NCBI GenBank assembly: GCA_021324595.1
Contig: JAJPIV010000091.1
Location: forward strand, 1-55,852
Source of the DNA: Actinomycetota bacterium
Lineage (GTDB): Bacteria; Actinomycetota; Actinomycetes; Streptosporangiales; Streptosporangiaceae
DNA length: 55,852 nucleotides
Reading direction: 5' to 3'
Shown: positions 19,803 to 31,626 of the stretch, piece by piece
Layout of the letters: every line of letters starts with the position of its first letter
Numbering within the stretch: the stretch's first letter is position 1
Notes under the pieces: model-generated
Seen by the model: the letters and a program-made list of their open reading frames with translations, nothing else
Told to the model about the DNA's origin: nothing
Databases searched by the model: none
Translations under genes and position numbers: made by a program

Positions 19803-19935
19803 CCGTGCCTCCCGCCTGGAAACCGGCCCGCGGCCCGGCCGGCCGCGCCGGCCCGCGGGCTCCATCCTGGCAGATCCTCACTCGCTCCCTTCGCCCAGGC
19901 CCGGCCGGTCCGGCCCGGTGTGCCACGCTGGCCTG

Positions 19936-21225
19936 GTGCCGGTCTTCGTCATCGCCAGCGCCCTCGCCGCCGTCGCCTGGCTCTACCTGATCGCCGGCCA
20001 CGGCGGGTTCTGGCGGACCAGCCAGCGGCTGCCTCCGGCGGCCCCGCCCGGGGCGGCCCCGCCCGGGGCGGCCGGCCGGGTCGTGCGGCCCGCCGCCCGG
20101 TGGCCGGACGTGGTCGCGGTCGTCCCGGCCAGGGACGAGGCCGAGATGCTGCCGCAGGTTCTGCCGGGCCTACTCTGCCAGGACTACCCGGGGCGGCTGC
20201 GGGTGGTGCTGGTCGACGACGAGAGCCGCGACGGCACCGCGGCAGTGGCCGCCGCCGCGGCCGCCGCCGCGGCCGCGGCGGACCCGCGGGCGGCGGGACG
20301 GCTGACGGTGATCGCGGGGCGGCCGGCGCCGGCCGGGTGGGCGGGCAAGGTCTGGGCCATGCAGCAGGGGGTGCAGGCGGCGGGCGAGGCGGAGTACATC
20401 CTGTTCACCGACGCGGACATCGCCCACGCGCCGGGCACGCTGACCGCGCTGGTCGGCGCGGCGCGTGACCGCGGCAGGGCGCTAGTCTCCCAGATGGCCC
20501 TGCTGCGCACCGCGACGCCCGCCGAGCGGCTGCTGATCCCCGCGTTCGTGTACTTCTTCGCGATGCTCTACCCGTTCCGCCGGGTCAGCCGGCCCGCCTG
20601 CCGCACCGCGGCCGCGGCGGGCGGCTGCATGCTCGTCGCGCGGGAGGCGCTGGACGCCGCCGGGGGCCTGGCGCGGATCGCCGGGGCGCGCATCGACGAC
20701 GTCGCGCTCGGCGCGCTGATCAAGCGGTCCGCGGGCGGGGACTGCTGGCTGGGGTTCAGCACCGACGTGACCAGCCTGCGCCGCTACGAGCGGCTCTCGC
20801 ACATCTGGGACATGGTCGCCCGCAGCGCCTACACCCAGCTGCGCCACAGCCCCGCGATGCTCGCCGCGACCGTGGCCGGACTGGCCTGGCTGTTCCTGCT
20901 CCCGGTCGCCGCGGCCCTGGCCGGCCTCGCGATGCTCGCCGCGGCGGGCACCGGGCCGGGCCGCCTTGGCGGCCAGGCAGTCCCGCTGGCCGTGGCAGGG
21001 CTGGCCGCCTGGGCGATCATGTCCGTGACGTACCTGCCCGTGCTCCGGCTGTGCCGGCTCTCCGCGCTGCGGGCCCCGGCGCTGCCGCTGGCCGCCGCGC
21101 TCTACGCGGCGATGACGGTGAGCTCGGCCTGGCGGCACCACCGGGGCCGCGGCGGCGCGTGGAAGGGGCGGACCATCCCCCGTCCGCCGCCCGGCGCGCG
21201 CCGCCCGGCACGCTCCCGCCGGTGA
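19936..21225 (+). CDS. HpnB-type (hopanoid-associated) glycosyltransferase
   Basis: 429 residues. An N-terminal transmembrane segment (VFVIASALAAVAWLYLI) precedes a GT2 domain: VVAVVPARDEAEMLPQ, VVLVDDESRDGTAAV, AGWAGKVWAMQQGVQAA, YILFTDADIAHAPGTL, then AAAAGGCMLVAREALD and IDDVALG. Three or four C-terminal hydrophobic helices follow, ending WRHHRGRGGAWKGR. The order and wording match the hopene-associated HpnB family. An alanine run near residues 100-115 interrupts the GT domain. GTG 19936 is where homology starts. No squalene/hopene genes are in the window, so the lipid acceptor is uncertain. Confidence 0.82.
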   Translation: MPVFVIASALAAVAWLYLIAGHGGFWRTSQRLPPAAPPGAAPPGAAGRVVRPAARWPDVVAVVPARDEAEMLPQVLPGLLCQDYPGRLRVVLVDDESRDGTAAVAAAAAAAAAAADPRAAGRLTVIAGRPAPAGWAGKVWAMQQGVQAAGEAEYILFTDADIAHAPGTLTALVGAARDRGRALVSQMALLRTATPAERLLIPAFVYFFAMLYPFRRVSRPACRTAAAAGGCMLVAREALDAAGGLARIAGARIDDVALGALIKRSAGGDCWLGFSTDVTSLRRYERLSHIWDMVARSAYTQLRHSPAMLAATVAGLAWLFLLPVAAALAGLAMLAAAGTGPGRLGGQAVPLAVAGLAAWAIMSVTYLPVLRLCRLSALRAPALPLAAALYAAMTVSSAWRHHRGRGGAWKGRTIPRPPPGARRPARSRR

Positions 21226-21244
21226 ACGCGCGGCCGGGCGGGCG

Positions 21245-22735
<1,491 letters not shown>

Positions 22736-22738
22736 TCA

Positions 22739-22768
22739 GCTAGTCAGGATGAGGTGCGCTTGACTAGC
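22739..22768 (-). terminator. Inverted repeat between gcvP and tpl
   Basis: gctagtca (22739-22746) and tgactagc (22761-22768) form a perfect 8-bp stem with a 14-nt loop, 60 nt past the gcvP stop on the minus strand. It may terminate gcvP transcription or be a second regulator site for tpl. Confidence 0.4.
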
Positions 22769-22827
22769 CTGGCGGCCACCTGGAGGCTCCGGCGCCCGTG
22801 CCCGGGCGCCGGGGGCCGTGCGGGACG

Positions 22828-25710
<2,883 letters not shown>

Positions 25711-25759
25711 CTGAGCCTCCGGGCGGGTGCCGGGTTGCCCGGGCGGCGCCGCCGCCCGG

Positions 25760-25885
25760 CTCCCCCTCTGTCGCCCGCCGGCTCCAGAGTCGCCTGTCCC
25801 GTCCGGTCCTGGTGCCTGAGAGGTTCCGGGGAGGTTGCCCCTTCGGCGCCGCGTGCCCGCGGACTCTCCCGGACGGTGTCGCTGG
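25760..25885 (-). ncRNA. Glycine riboswitch (one aptamer plus ghost-aptamer tail) controlling gcvP
   Basis: On the minus strand the conserved core is cgggagagtc, gccgaaggggcaacctcccc, ggaacctctcaggcaccagg and accggacggg. The outer P1 stem pairs ccgtccgg (near 25876-25869) with ccggacgg (near 25807-25800). The following 40 nt (gcgactctggagccggcggg...) resembles the shortened partner that actinobacterial singlet glycine riboswitches keep downstream. The aptamer ends about 90 nt before ATG 25710. In known cases glycine binding turns the gcv gene on. Confidence 0.9.
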
Positions 25886-26040
25886 CGTTATCCGAGCCTA
25901 CTCCTGCCGCGGCGGGAACGGGGCGCGCGCCGGACCGTTCCTGCCGCCGGGCGGTGCCCGCCCGGGCCGGCCGGCGCCACGCGGGGGGACCACGTCCTCG
26001 CCTGCCCGCCCCAACCACGCCGGCCTGCCAGGCTGGCGTC

Positions 26041-26903
26041 ATGCCGGTACCTGGCGACGGCGACGTGCGGGAGCTCCTGGCTGAGGCCGCCGGGGAGCGG
26101 AACGCTGCCTCGCGGGCCTGGAGCACCGCCGGGTGGCCCCTGACGACGCGGCGCTGGCCGGGCTGGCCCGCCTTGACGAGCCATTGCCGGAATCGGCGGC
26201 AGCCGCGAGCGCCACGTTGGCGCTGCTGGATGAGGCGGGATCCCCGGCCACGGTCGCGATCGCGGGCGGCCGCTACCTCGGCTTCGTCACCGGGGGCTCT
26301 CGCCCTGTGGCGCTGGGCGCCGCACGGCTGGCGACGGCGTGGGATCAGAATGCCGCGCTGCCGGTGATGTCGCCAGTCGCAGCCCGCCTGCATGAGGTCG
26401 TGACGCGCCGGCTGATCAGCCTCTTCGGCCTGCCGGCCGGGAGCGCCGCGGTCTTCGTGACCGGTGCCGCGGGCTACCTGCCCCCGGGAGGCCGGGTTCG
26501 AGGCAATGCGCCACACCCCTCAGGCCTCCCGGCGGGCGCGCCAGGTCGAGGTGCGGGCGGTGCTCGCGCCCTTGGCCGGCAGGGCGCGGCCGATCTGGTC
26601 GCCAGGACCTGCCGCCACGCCCAGACGATGGCCTCCAGCCTGCGCGACGCCGGCCTGGAAGTGCTGAACGAGGTGGTGCTGAACCAGGTGCTGGTGCGCG
26701 CACCAACCGACCGCCTGACGCTGGACCTCGTCGCGGCCGTCCACGGGGATGGAACCTGCTGGTGCGGGCCGACCACCTGGCAGAGCCGGCCGGCCATGCG
26801 GATCAGCATCTGCGGCTGGGCGACATCCGGCCACGACGTCGAGGCGAGCGCGGATGCCATCGTCGCCGCGTGCCGGCACGTGCGCGCGCACCGGCGCAGG
26901 TAG
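26041..26903 (+). pseudogene. Decayed group II pyridoxal-dependent decarboxylase/aminotransferase-like gene
   Basis: Fragments in order resemble one PLP decarboxylase-family protein of about 460 residues. From ATG 26041, VRELLAEAAGER is in frame 1. The frame then changes near 26100, continuing as RCLAGLEHRRVAPDDAALAG in frame 3. RYLGFVTGGSRPVALG and LISLFGLPAGSAAVFVTGA run up to about 26470. There FVTGA jumps straight to AGYLPPGG, skipping roughly 200 residues that include the PLP lysine and substrate loops. Between about 26485 and 26575 the expected FEAMRHTPQASRRARQVEV lies in another frame, so two compensating shifts exist. The C-terminus (NQVLVRAPTD, GTCWCGPTTWQ) is intact. Confidence 0.82.
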
Positions 26904-26956
26904 GCCCGGCGGTGGCCGCGCCCGCGCCCGGGCGGGCCCGGGTCGACGCGGCCCGG

Positions 26957-28252
26957 TCAGCCGGCGGATCGCGCGCGGGCCTCGATGATGTCGGCTGCCC
27001 GCACCAGGCCCTGGCGCGACCTGATCCGCGCGGAGGCCCGGGCCAGCCGGGCCCGCAGCCCGGCGTCGCCGAGCAGGCCGGTGATCGCGCCCTGCAGCTG
27101 CTCGTCGGTGCACCGGTACGGGTCGAGCCGCACGCCCAGGCCGAGCTCGGCGATCCGCTGGGCGTTGTCGTGCTGGTCCCAGAACAGCGGCAGCACGATC
27201 ATCGGCTTGCCGAAGTGCAGGCACTCGGTCACCGTGTTGTTGCCGCCGTGCGTGATCACCAGGTCGGCGAGCGGCAGCACCGAGGTCTGCGGCAGGAACT
27301 GCGCGCCCCACATGTTCGGCGGGAGCTCGATCTCGTGGTGCAGCGGGCCCTTGGAAACGATGTAGCGGTGCGGGGTCTGCGCGAGGCAGGCGATCAGCCG
27401 GCGCATCAGGCCGACGTCCGCCGAGCCGAGCGAGCCCAGCGAGAAGTAGATCAGCGCCCCGCCGCCCGCGGCGAGCTCGCCGGGCAGGGTGAACGCCGCG
27501 TCGGTCCGGCGCACCGACGAGTCGATCCGGTGCCACGCCGGGCCGAGCGGCCGCTGCCTGGGGTAGTCGGCGACCTCGGGGTACACGTAGATGTTGGCCG
27601 CCCCTTCCCCGATGAACTCCAGGTAGGGCAGCGGCCCGGCGCCACGGCTGGTGACCCACTCGTTGAACTCGCCCCACAGGCCCGCGTGCACCCGCTCGTA
27701 CTCGGCGCGGAACTCCGCCCACCCGGCGCGGTCCGCGGACGGGTAGCCGGAGAACGCCGGCGGCAGCGCGGGGTCCTTCACCTCCAGCGGGTTGCACGAG
27801 ACGATCCGGATGAACGGGACGCCGGCCGTGGTCAGCGCCGGGAACGCGACGACGTTGTCCTCGACGATCACGTCGGGCCGGGCCCGGGCGATGATCTCGG
27901 TGAGCTGGTCGTGGCTGTACCTGGCGCCTGCGATCAGCTCCTCCCAGACCGGCCTGATCCACGTGGCCAGCTGCTCGATCGTGGGCTTGCGGAACTCGCC
28001 GGCGGTGCGGGCCACGAAGTCCTTCCAGAACTGGCCCGCGTCCTGCCCTGCGGTGCCGGCCGCCGGCTCGGACAGGCTCACCAGGTCCTCGGTGAAGCCG
28101 AGCGGTGCCAGCTTGCCTTCCCACGACGCCTCGGCCGCGAACACGACCCGGTGCCCGCGTTCCCGGAGCACGTCGCCGATCCCGACGCAGTTGTTCGTCG
28201 GCCCGTAGGCGCTCTCCGGCATGAACAAGATCGTCAGTGGCCGGCCGGCCAT
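26957..28252 (-). CDS. GT1-family glycosyltransferase (macrolide/UDP-glucuronosyl type)
   Basis: 431 residues from ATG 28252 with gaggagctg upstream. GT-B fold: the N-terminal acceptor domain begins LTILFMPESAYGPTNNCVGI and includes DVIVEDNVVAFPALTTAGVPF. The donor domain has ALIYFSLGSLGSADVGLMRR and the signature LVITHGGNNTVTECLHFGKP, then LPLFWDQHDNAQR. This HGG-NNTVTE-DQ pattern is that of YjiC/MGT-like enzymes glycosylating small hydrophobic acceptors. No natural-product cluster adjoins it, so the acceptor is unknown; detoxification or lipid glycosylation are possible. Confidence 0.85.
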   Translation of the reverse strand: MAGRPLTILFMPESAYGPTNNCVGIGDVLRERGHRVVFAAEASWEGKLAPLGFTEDLVSLSEPAAGTAGQDAGQFWKDFVARTAGEFRKPTIEQLATWIRPVWEELIAGARYSHDQLTEIIARARPDVIVEDNVVAFPALTTAGVPFIRIVSCNPLEVKDPALPPAFSGYPSADRAGWAEFRAEYERVHAGLWGEFNEWVTSRGAGPLPYLEFIGEGAANIYVYPEVADYPRQRPLGPAWHRIDSSVRRTDAAFTLPGELAAGGGALIYFSLGSLGSADVGLMRRLIACLAQTPHRYIVSKGPLHHEIELPPNMWGAQFLPQTSVLPLADLVITHGGNNTVTECLHFGKPMIVLPLFWDQHDNAQRIAELGLGVRLDPYRCTDEQLQGAITGLLGDAGLRARLARASARIRSRQGLVRAADIIEARARSAG

Positions 28253-28309
28253 CGGCAGCTCCTCAGCGTGCGGAACGGCAGCCCAGGCTACGGGCATGCC
28301 AGCCCGGAT

Positions 28310-28321
28310 GATACCGGTATC
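28310..28321. promoter_or_regulatory. 12-bp palindrome upstream of the GT1 gene
   Basis: gataccggtatc is a perfect dyad, 58 nt before ATG 28252. It could be an operator for a small regulator, but 12-bp palindromes can occur by chance and no regulator gene is adjacent. Confidence 0.3.
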
Positions 28322-28393
28322 CGGCCAGAGGCCGCATGTGCGCCTGCGACGGGACGGGCACCTGGATCCCGCGGCGGCCGCCGGCCGCCCGGC

Positions 28394-29017
28394 TCAGCTC
28401 GTCGGCGAGCCGGCCCTGCGGGCGCGCCTGCGGGCCAGTTCATCGGCCCGGTCATGGTCGCCGTGCGGCTGCGCGCCCGCCTCGACGGCGTCGGCCGGCA
28501 GCTCGGCGAGCGTGCCCTCCACCTCCTGCCAGACCCGGCCGAGTGCGATGCCGAAGACGCCCTGGCCGCCCTGCAGCAGGTCCACGACCTCGTCGGGGGA
28601 GGTGCAGCCGTAGACGCTGACGCCGTCGCTGACCAGCGTGACCTGGGCCAGGTCGGTGGTCCCGTGCTCGCGCAGGTACGCGACCGCAGCCCGGATCTGC
28701 TGCAGCGAGATGCCGGTGTCGAGCAGCCGCTTGACCACCCGCAGCACCAGGATGTCGCGGAACCCGTACAGGCGCTGGGAGCCCGATCCCCTGGCCGGCC
28801 GCACGCTCGGCTCGACCAGCCCGGTCCGCGCCCAGTAGTCGAGCTGGCGGTAGGTGATGCCCGCCGCCGCGCACGCGGTCGGTCCCCGGTACCCCACGTC
28901 CTCGGGCGGCGGCGCGACCTCGTCGTCGAAGAGCAGGCCCTGCTCGCCCGCCTGCTGGGCGGCGGCGCTGCGCTCCTCGTCGCGCTGATCCTGACCGTCG
29001 CCCTTGATTACCGCCAC
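28394..29017 (-). CDS. MerR-family regulator (Rv1830-like)
   Basis: 207 residues. The helix-turn-helix near residues 40-65 reads PTACAAAGITYRQLDYWART, followed by SVRPARGSGSQRLYGFRDIL and RVVKRLLDTGISLQQIRAAV. This matches the second MerR of the garA-ftsR-DUF151-merR locus (Rv1830 in M. tuberculosis). The Cys-poor C-terminal half lacks a metal site. GTG 29017 is preferred because ggagg is 5 nt upstream; GTG 29023 abuts it. Its targets are not known to me. Confidence 0.87.
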   Translation of the reverse strand: MAVIKGDGQDQRDEERSAAAQQAGEQGLLFDDEVAPPPEDVGYRGPTACAAAGITYRQLDYWARTGLVEPSVRPARGSGSQRLYGFRDILVLRVVKRLLDTGISLQQIRAAVAYLREHGTTDLAQVTLVSDGVSVYGCTSPDEVVDLLQGGQGVFGIALGRVWQEVEGTLAELPADAVEAGAQPHGDHDRADELARRRARRAGSPTS

Positions 29018-29242
29018 GCCCACCTCCGGCCGGGCATTCCCTGGTGCGGCGTCACCAGGTGCACGTTTCGCACGTTAGGCCCGGCCGATGATCGCGTCAA
29101 CGATCACCGCCGGCGCGTCGCCGCGGGATTGCGGCCGAGTTCCGGCGCGCCACGACGGCCGCTGCGATCCCGTCCGCCGGGCACAGCGCGCGCGGACCGC
29201 CGCGCCGGGCGGCGCCGCGGCGCCAGGTGGCCGGGTGCGGCG

Positions 29243-29713
29243 TCAGGTCGCGCTGCCGAAGTCCTCGGGCGTGATGTTGTCGAGGAACTCGCGGAACTTC
29301 TCGACCTCGTCCTCCTGCTCGTCGGGAATCGAGACGCCCGCCTCATCGAGGATGTCCTCGTTCGCGTAGATGGTCGTCCCTGTGCGCAGCGCGAGCGCGA
29401 TCGAGTCGGACGGGCGCGCGCTGACCGTGGTGCCGTTGGAGAAGACCAGGTCGGCGAAGAAGATCCCGTCCCGCAGCGCGGTGATGTTGACCTGCTTCAG
29501 CTCCACGCTCAGCGCCTGCAGGATGTCGCGCATCAGGTCATGGGTGAGCGGGCGGGCGGGCACCATGCCCTGCTGCGCGAAGGCGATGGCCGTCGCCTCC
29601 ATCGGGCCGATCCAGATCGGCAGGTACCGCTGGCCGCCGGACTCCTTGAGCAAGACGATGGGCTGGTTCGTGGGCATCTCGACCCGGACGCCTACGACCT
29701 CCATCTGCTTCAC
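29243..29713 (-). CDS. Bifunctional nuclease family protein (DUF151)
   Basis: 156 residues. It matches the DUF151/BFN family (Rv1829-like): MEVVGVRVEMPTNQPIVLLK, RYLPIWIGPMEATAIAFAQQ, RPLTHDLMRDIL and SARPSDSIALALRTG. The C-terminus is acidic (DEQEDEVEKFREFLDN). Plant members show DNase/RNase activity; the bacterial role is uncertain. Start is GTG 29713. It lies between two merR genes in the conserved garA locus order. Confidence 0.88.
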   Translation of the reverse strand: MKQMEVVGVRVEMPTNQPIVLLKESGGQRYLPIWIGPMEATAIAFAQQGMVPARPLTHDLMRDILQALSVELKQVNITALRDGIFFADLVFSNGTTVSARPSDSIALALRTGTTIYANEDILDEAGVSIPDEQEDEVEKFREFLDNITPEDFGSAT

Positions 29714-29825
29714 CGCGACTCCGTCCTCACCTGAGCCTCATGCCGGCCTTGTTCCCGCTCAGCATCCCGAGCATTCTCCCTGCCAACGTACACCCGCCGC
29801 CGTGATGCGCCTGTCACCCCCGAGC

Positions 29826-30629
29826 TCAGGCGCTTGCGCCCCCGGCGCGCCCGCGGCCATCCCGTGCCGCGGGCGCGCGGGCCGCGGGCGGCCGCCGGCG
29901 GGCGGGAGCCGCGGCGGGCTCGGGCAGCTCGCCCCCGGGCAGGGCGGCCTCGGCCAGCGCCGACTCGATCAGGGCGCGGCGCAGCCGCAGCACCAGCGCG
30001 GCGATCTCGCGCGCGGTCCGTCCCGCCTGCTCCCTGGCCCGTGGGCTGCGCTGGCGCAGCACGGGCGCGACCAGCTGCTCGATCAGCGCCACGTCGCGCT
30101 CGGCTGAGGTCACCACCGGCCGCAAGTTCCGCGCCTGGACGCCATGCCTGGCGAGCCCGGCGACGGCGCACGCCACGTCGAGCGCGTCCTGGCCGTAGAG
30201 CCGGCCGGAGCGGCGGATCAGCCCATGGTCCTCCAGCTCGGCGAGCTGCTCGTCGTCGATGCCCGCGGCCTCGAGCAGGTCGCGCCGGCCGACCATCTCC
30301 GACCGGCCGCCGGCGCCGGCCTGCGGGCCCGGGTCATCCGGCCGGTCTCCAGGCCCCCGGCCGCCGGGACCGGCCTGGCCATGCTCAAGCCGCTCCCTGA
30401 TCACGCGCAGCGGCAAGTAGTGATCACGCTGGGCGGCGAGGATGAACCGCAGCCTGGCGATGTCATCCGGGCTGAACCGCCGGTAGCCGGAGGGCGACCG
30501 AGCCGGGCTGATCAGCCCCTCGGATTCCAGGAAGCGGATCTTGGAGACGCTGACGTCAGGGAACTCGGTGCGCAGCTTGACAAGCACCTCGCCGATGCCG
30601 AGGTATGCCTGCGCAAACTGGCCGCTCAT
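29826..30629 (-). CDS. ftsR: MerR-family regulator, FtsR-like
   Basis: 267 residues. The N-terminal HTH reads YLGIGEVLVKLRTEFPDVSV, SKIRFLESEGLISPARSPSG and YRRFSPDDIARLRFILAAQR, the hallmark of Rv1828/FtsR, which activates ftsZ in corynebacteria. The middle domain (LLEAAGIDDEQLAELEDHGL, VVTSAERDVALIEQLVAPVL) is also conserved. The C-terminal 45 residues are a Pro/Ala/Arg-rich tail, and a Gly/Pro-rich insert (about residues 85-110) separates the domains. It starts 14 nt after garA, so the two are co-transcribed. Confidence 0.88.
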   Translation of the reverse strand: MSGQFAQAYLGIGEVLVKLRTEFPDVSVSKIRFLESEGLISPARSPSGYRRFSPDDIARLRFILAAQRDHYLPLRVIRERLEHGQAGPGGRGPGDRPDDPGPQAGAGGRSEMVGRRDLLEAAGIDDEQLAELEDHGLIRRSGRLYGQDALDVACAVAGLARHGVQARNLRPVVTSAERDVALIEQLVAPVLRQRSPRAREQAGRTAREIAALVLRLRRALIESALAEAALPGGELPEPAAAPARRRPPAARAPAARDGRGRAGGASA

Positions 30630-30643
30630 CCCGTCCCGCGAGG

Positions 30644-31174
30644 CTACCCGCCGTTCGCGGCATGCGAACGGCGGCCCTGCAAGAAGACCAGCCTGAACTT
30701 GCCGATCTGCACCTCGTCTCCGGCGTTGAGCATCACTTCCTCGATCCGGTCGCGGTTGACGTAGGTGCCGTTGAGGCTGCCGACGTCACGCACGGCGAAG
30801 CGCCCGCCGTGGCGGTAGAACTCCGCGTGGCGGCGGGAGACCGTCACGTCGTCGAGGAAGATGTCGCTGTCCGGCCGTCGGCCCACCTCGGTCAGATCGG
30901 AGTCGAGCAGGAACCTGCTCCCGGCGTTCGGCCCGCGCCTGACCACCAGCAGCGCCGTGTTCGGCGGCAGGGCGTCGAGCGCCGCCGCGTCGGGGGCCGG
31001 CTCCTCACCCGCCTCGGCCTCGGCCGGCTCGACGCCGGCGAAGATCATCGAGGTGGTCTCCCCGGCGGTGGCCCGCTCGGCCGCCTCCCTGGTCAGGGGC
31101 CTGCCGCAGTGCAGGCAAAAGCGCGCGTTCTCGGGATTCGCCTCGCCGCATCCGGTGCAGTAGACGCTGGGCAT
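30644..31174 (-). CDS. garA: FHA-domain protein GarA/OdhI-like with zinc ribbon
   Basis: 176 residues from ATG 31174. A zinc ribbon is at the N-terminus (YCTGCGEANPENARFCLHCG). Next is ETTSMIF near residue 50, matching the ETTS motif that PknB and PknG phosphorylate in GarA. The FHA domain follows: VGRRPDSDIFLDDVTVSRRH and RDVGSLNGTYVNRDRIEEV. GarA/OdhI switches 2-oxoglutarate dehydrogenase and glutamate metabolism through intramolecular FHA-phosphothreonine binding. The frame is open upstream for 93 codons of unrelated composition; the zinc-ribbon Met is chosen as start. Confidence 0.9.
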   Translation of the reverse strand: MPSVYCTGCGEANPENARFCLHCGRPLTREAAERATAGETTSMIFAGVEPAEAEAGEEPAPDAAALDALPPNTALLVVRRGPNAGSRFLLDSDLTEVGRRPDSDIFLDDVTVSRRHAEFYRHGGRFAVRDVGSLNGTYVNRDRIEEVMLNAGDEVQIGKFRLVFLQGRRSHAANGG

Positions 31175-31626
31175 CTGGCCGCCTGGCCTCCCCCTCGGCG
31201 ATCGCGCCGCGCTGACGACATGCGCCTCCGTCCGCACGCCCGCCGGGGCGGCAGTCGGCCGCGCATTCCACGCTACCTGCGGCGCCGGCCGCTGGTCCAT
31301 CTGCCACGCGGCCTCGGCGGCCTCGCCGGGATGGCGCCCGCGCGGCGCCGAAGGCCGCGCCGCCACCACCTGCGCCCGGTTGCGACGCCTCCGCCAGATC
31401 ACGCTGCCCACCTCCGGCACTCCGCGGCAGCCCGCCGGACGGGCGGCCGCCACTCAATGACGGCAATTGTCGCACGTCCTGGCCGGGCCACGCCGTCCTT
31501 CGCGGGGACCGGCCCGCCGGGAAGGCCGGCTCGCCGCCAGGGCCGGGCGCCGAGCGCAGGACGGGCGGCCAGGGGAGACCGCCGCCGCAGGGGGCAGAGC
31601 CGGCCGGCCCGCCAGGCCCCGGGGGA
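31175..31626. other. 452-bp intergenic region between garA and the guanylyltransferase gene
   Basis: No convincing gene in any frame. It should hold the promoter of the minus-strand garA operon; the least GC-rich patch (caatgacggcaattgtcgca, near 31456-31475) is the likeliest place. Confidence 0.45.

Noticed and set aside
26762-29734. 990-codon open frame on the plus strand
   Set aside because: It runs across the antisense of three unrelated minus-strand genes (GT1, merR, DUF151).
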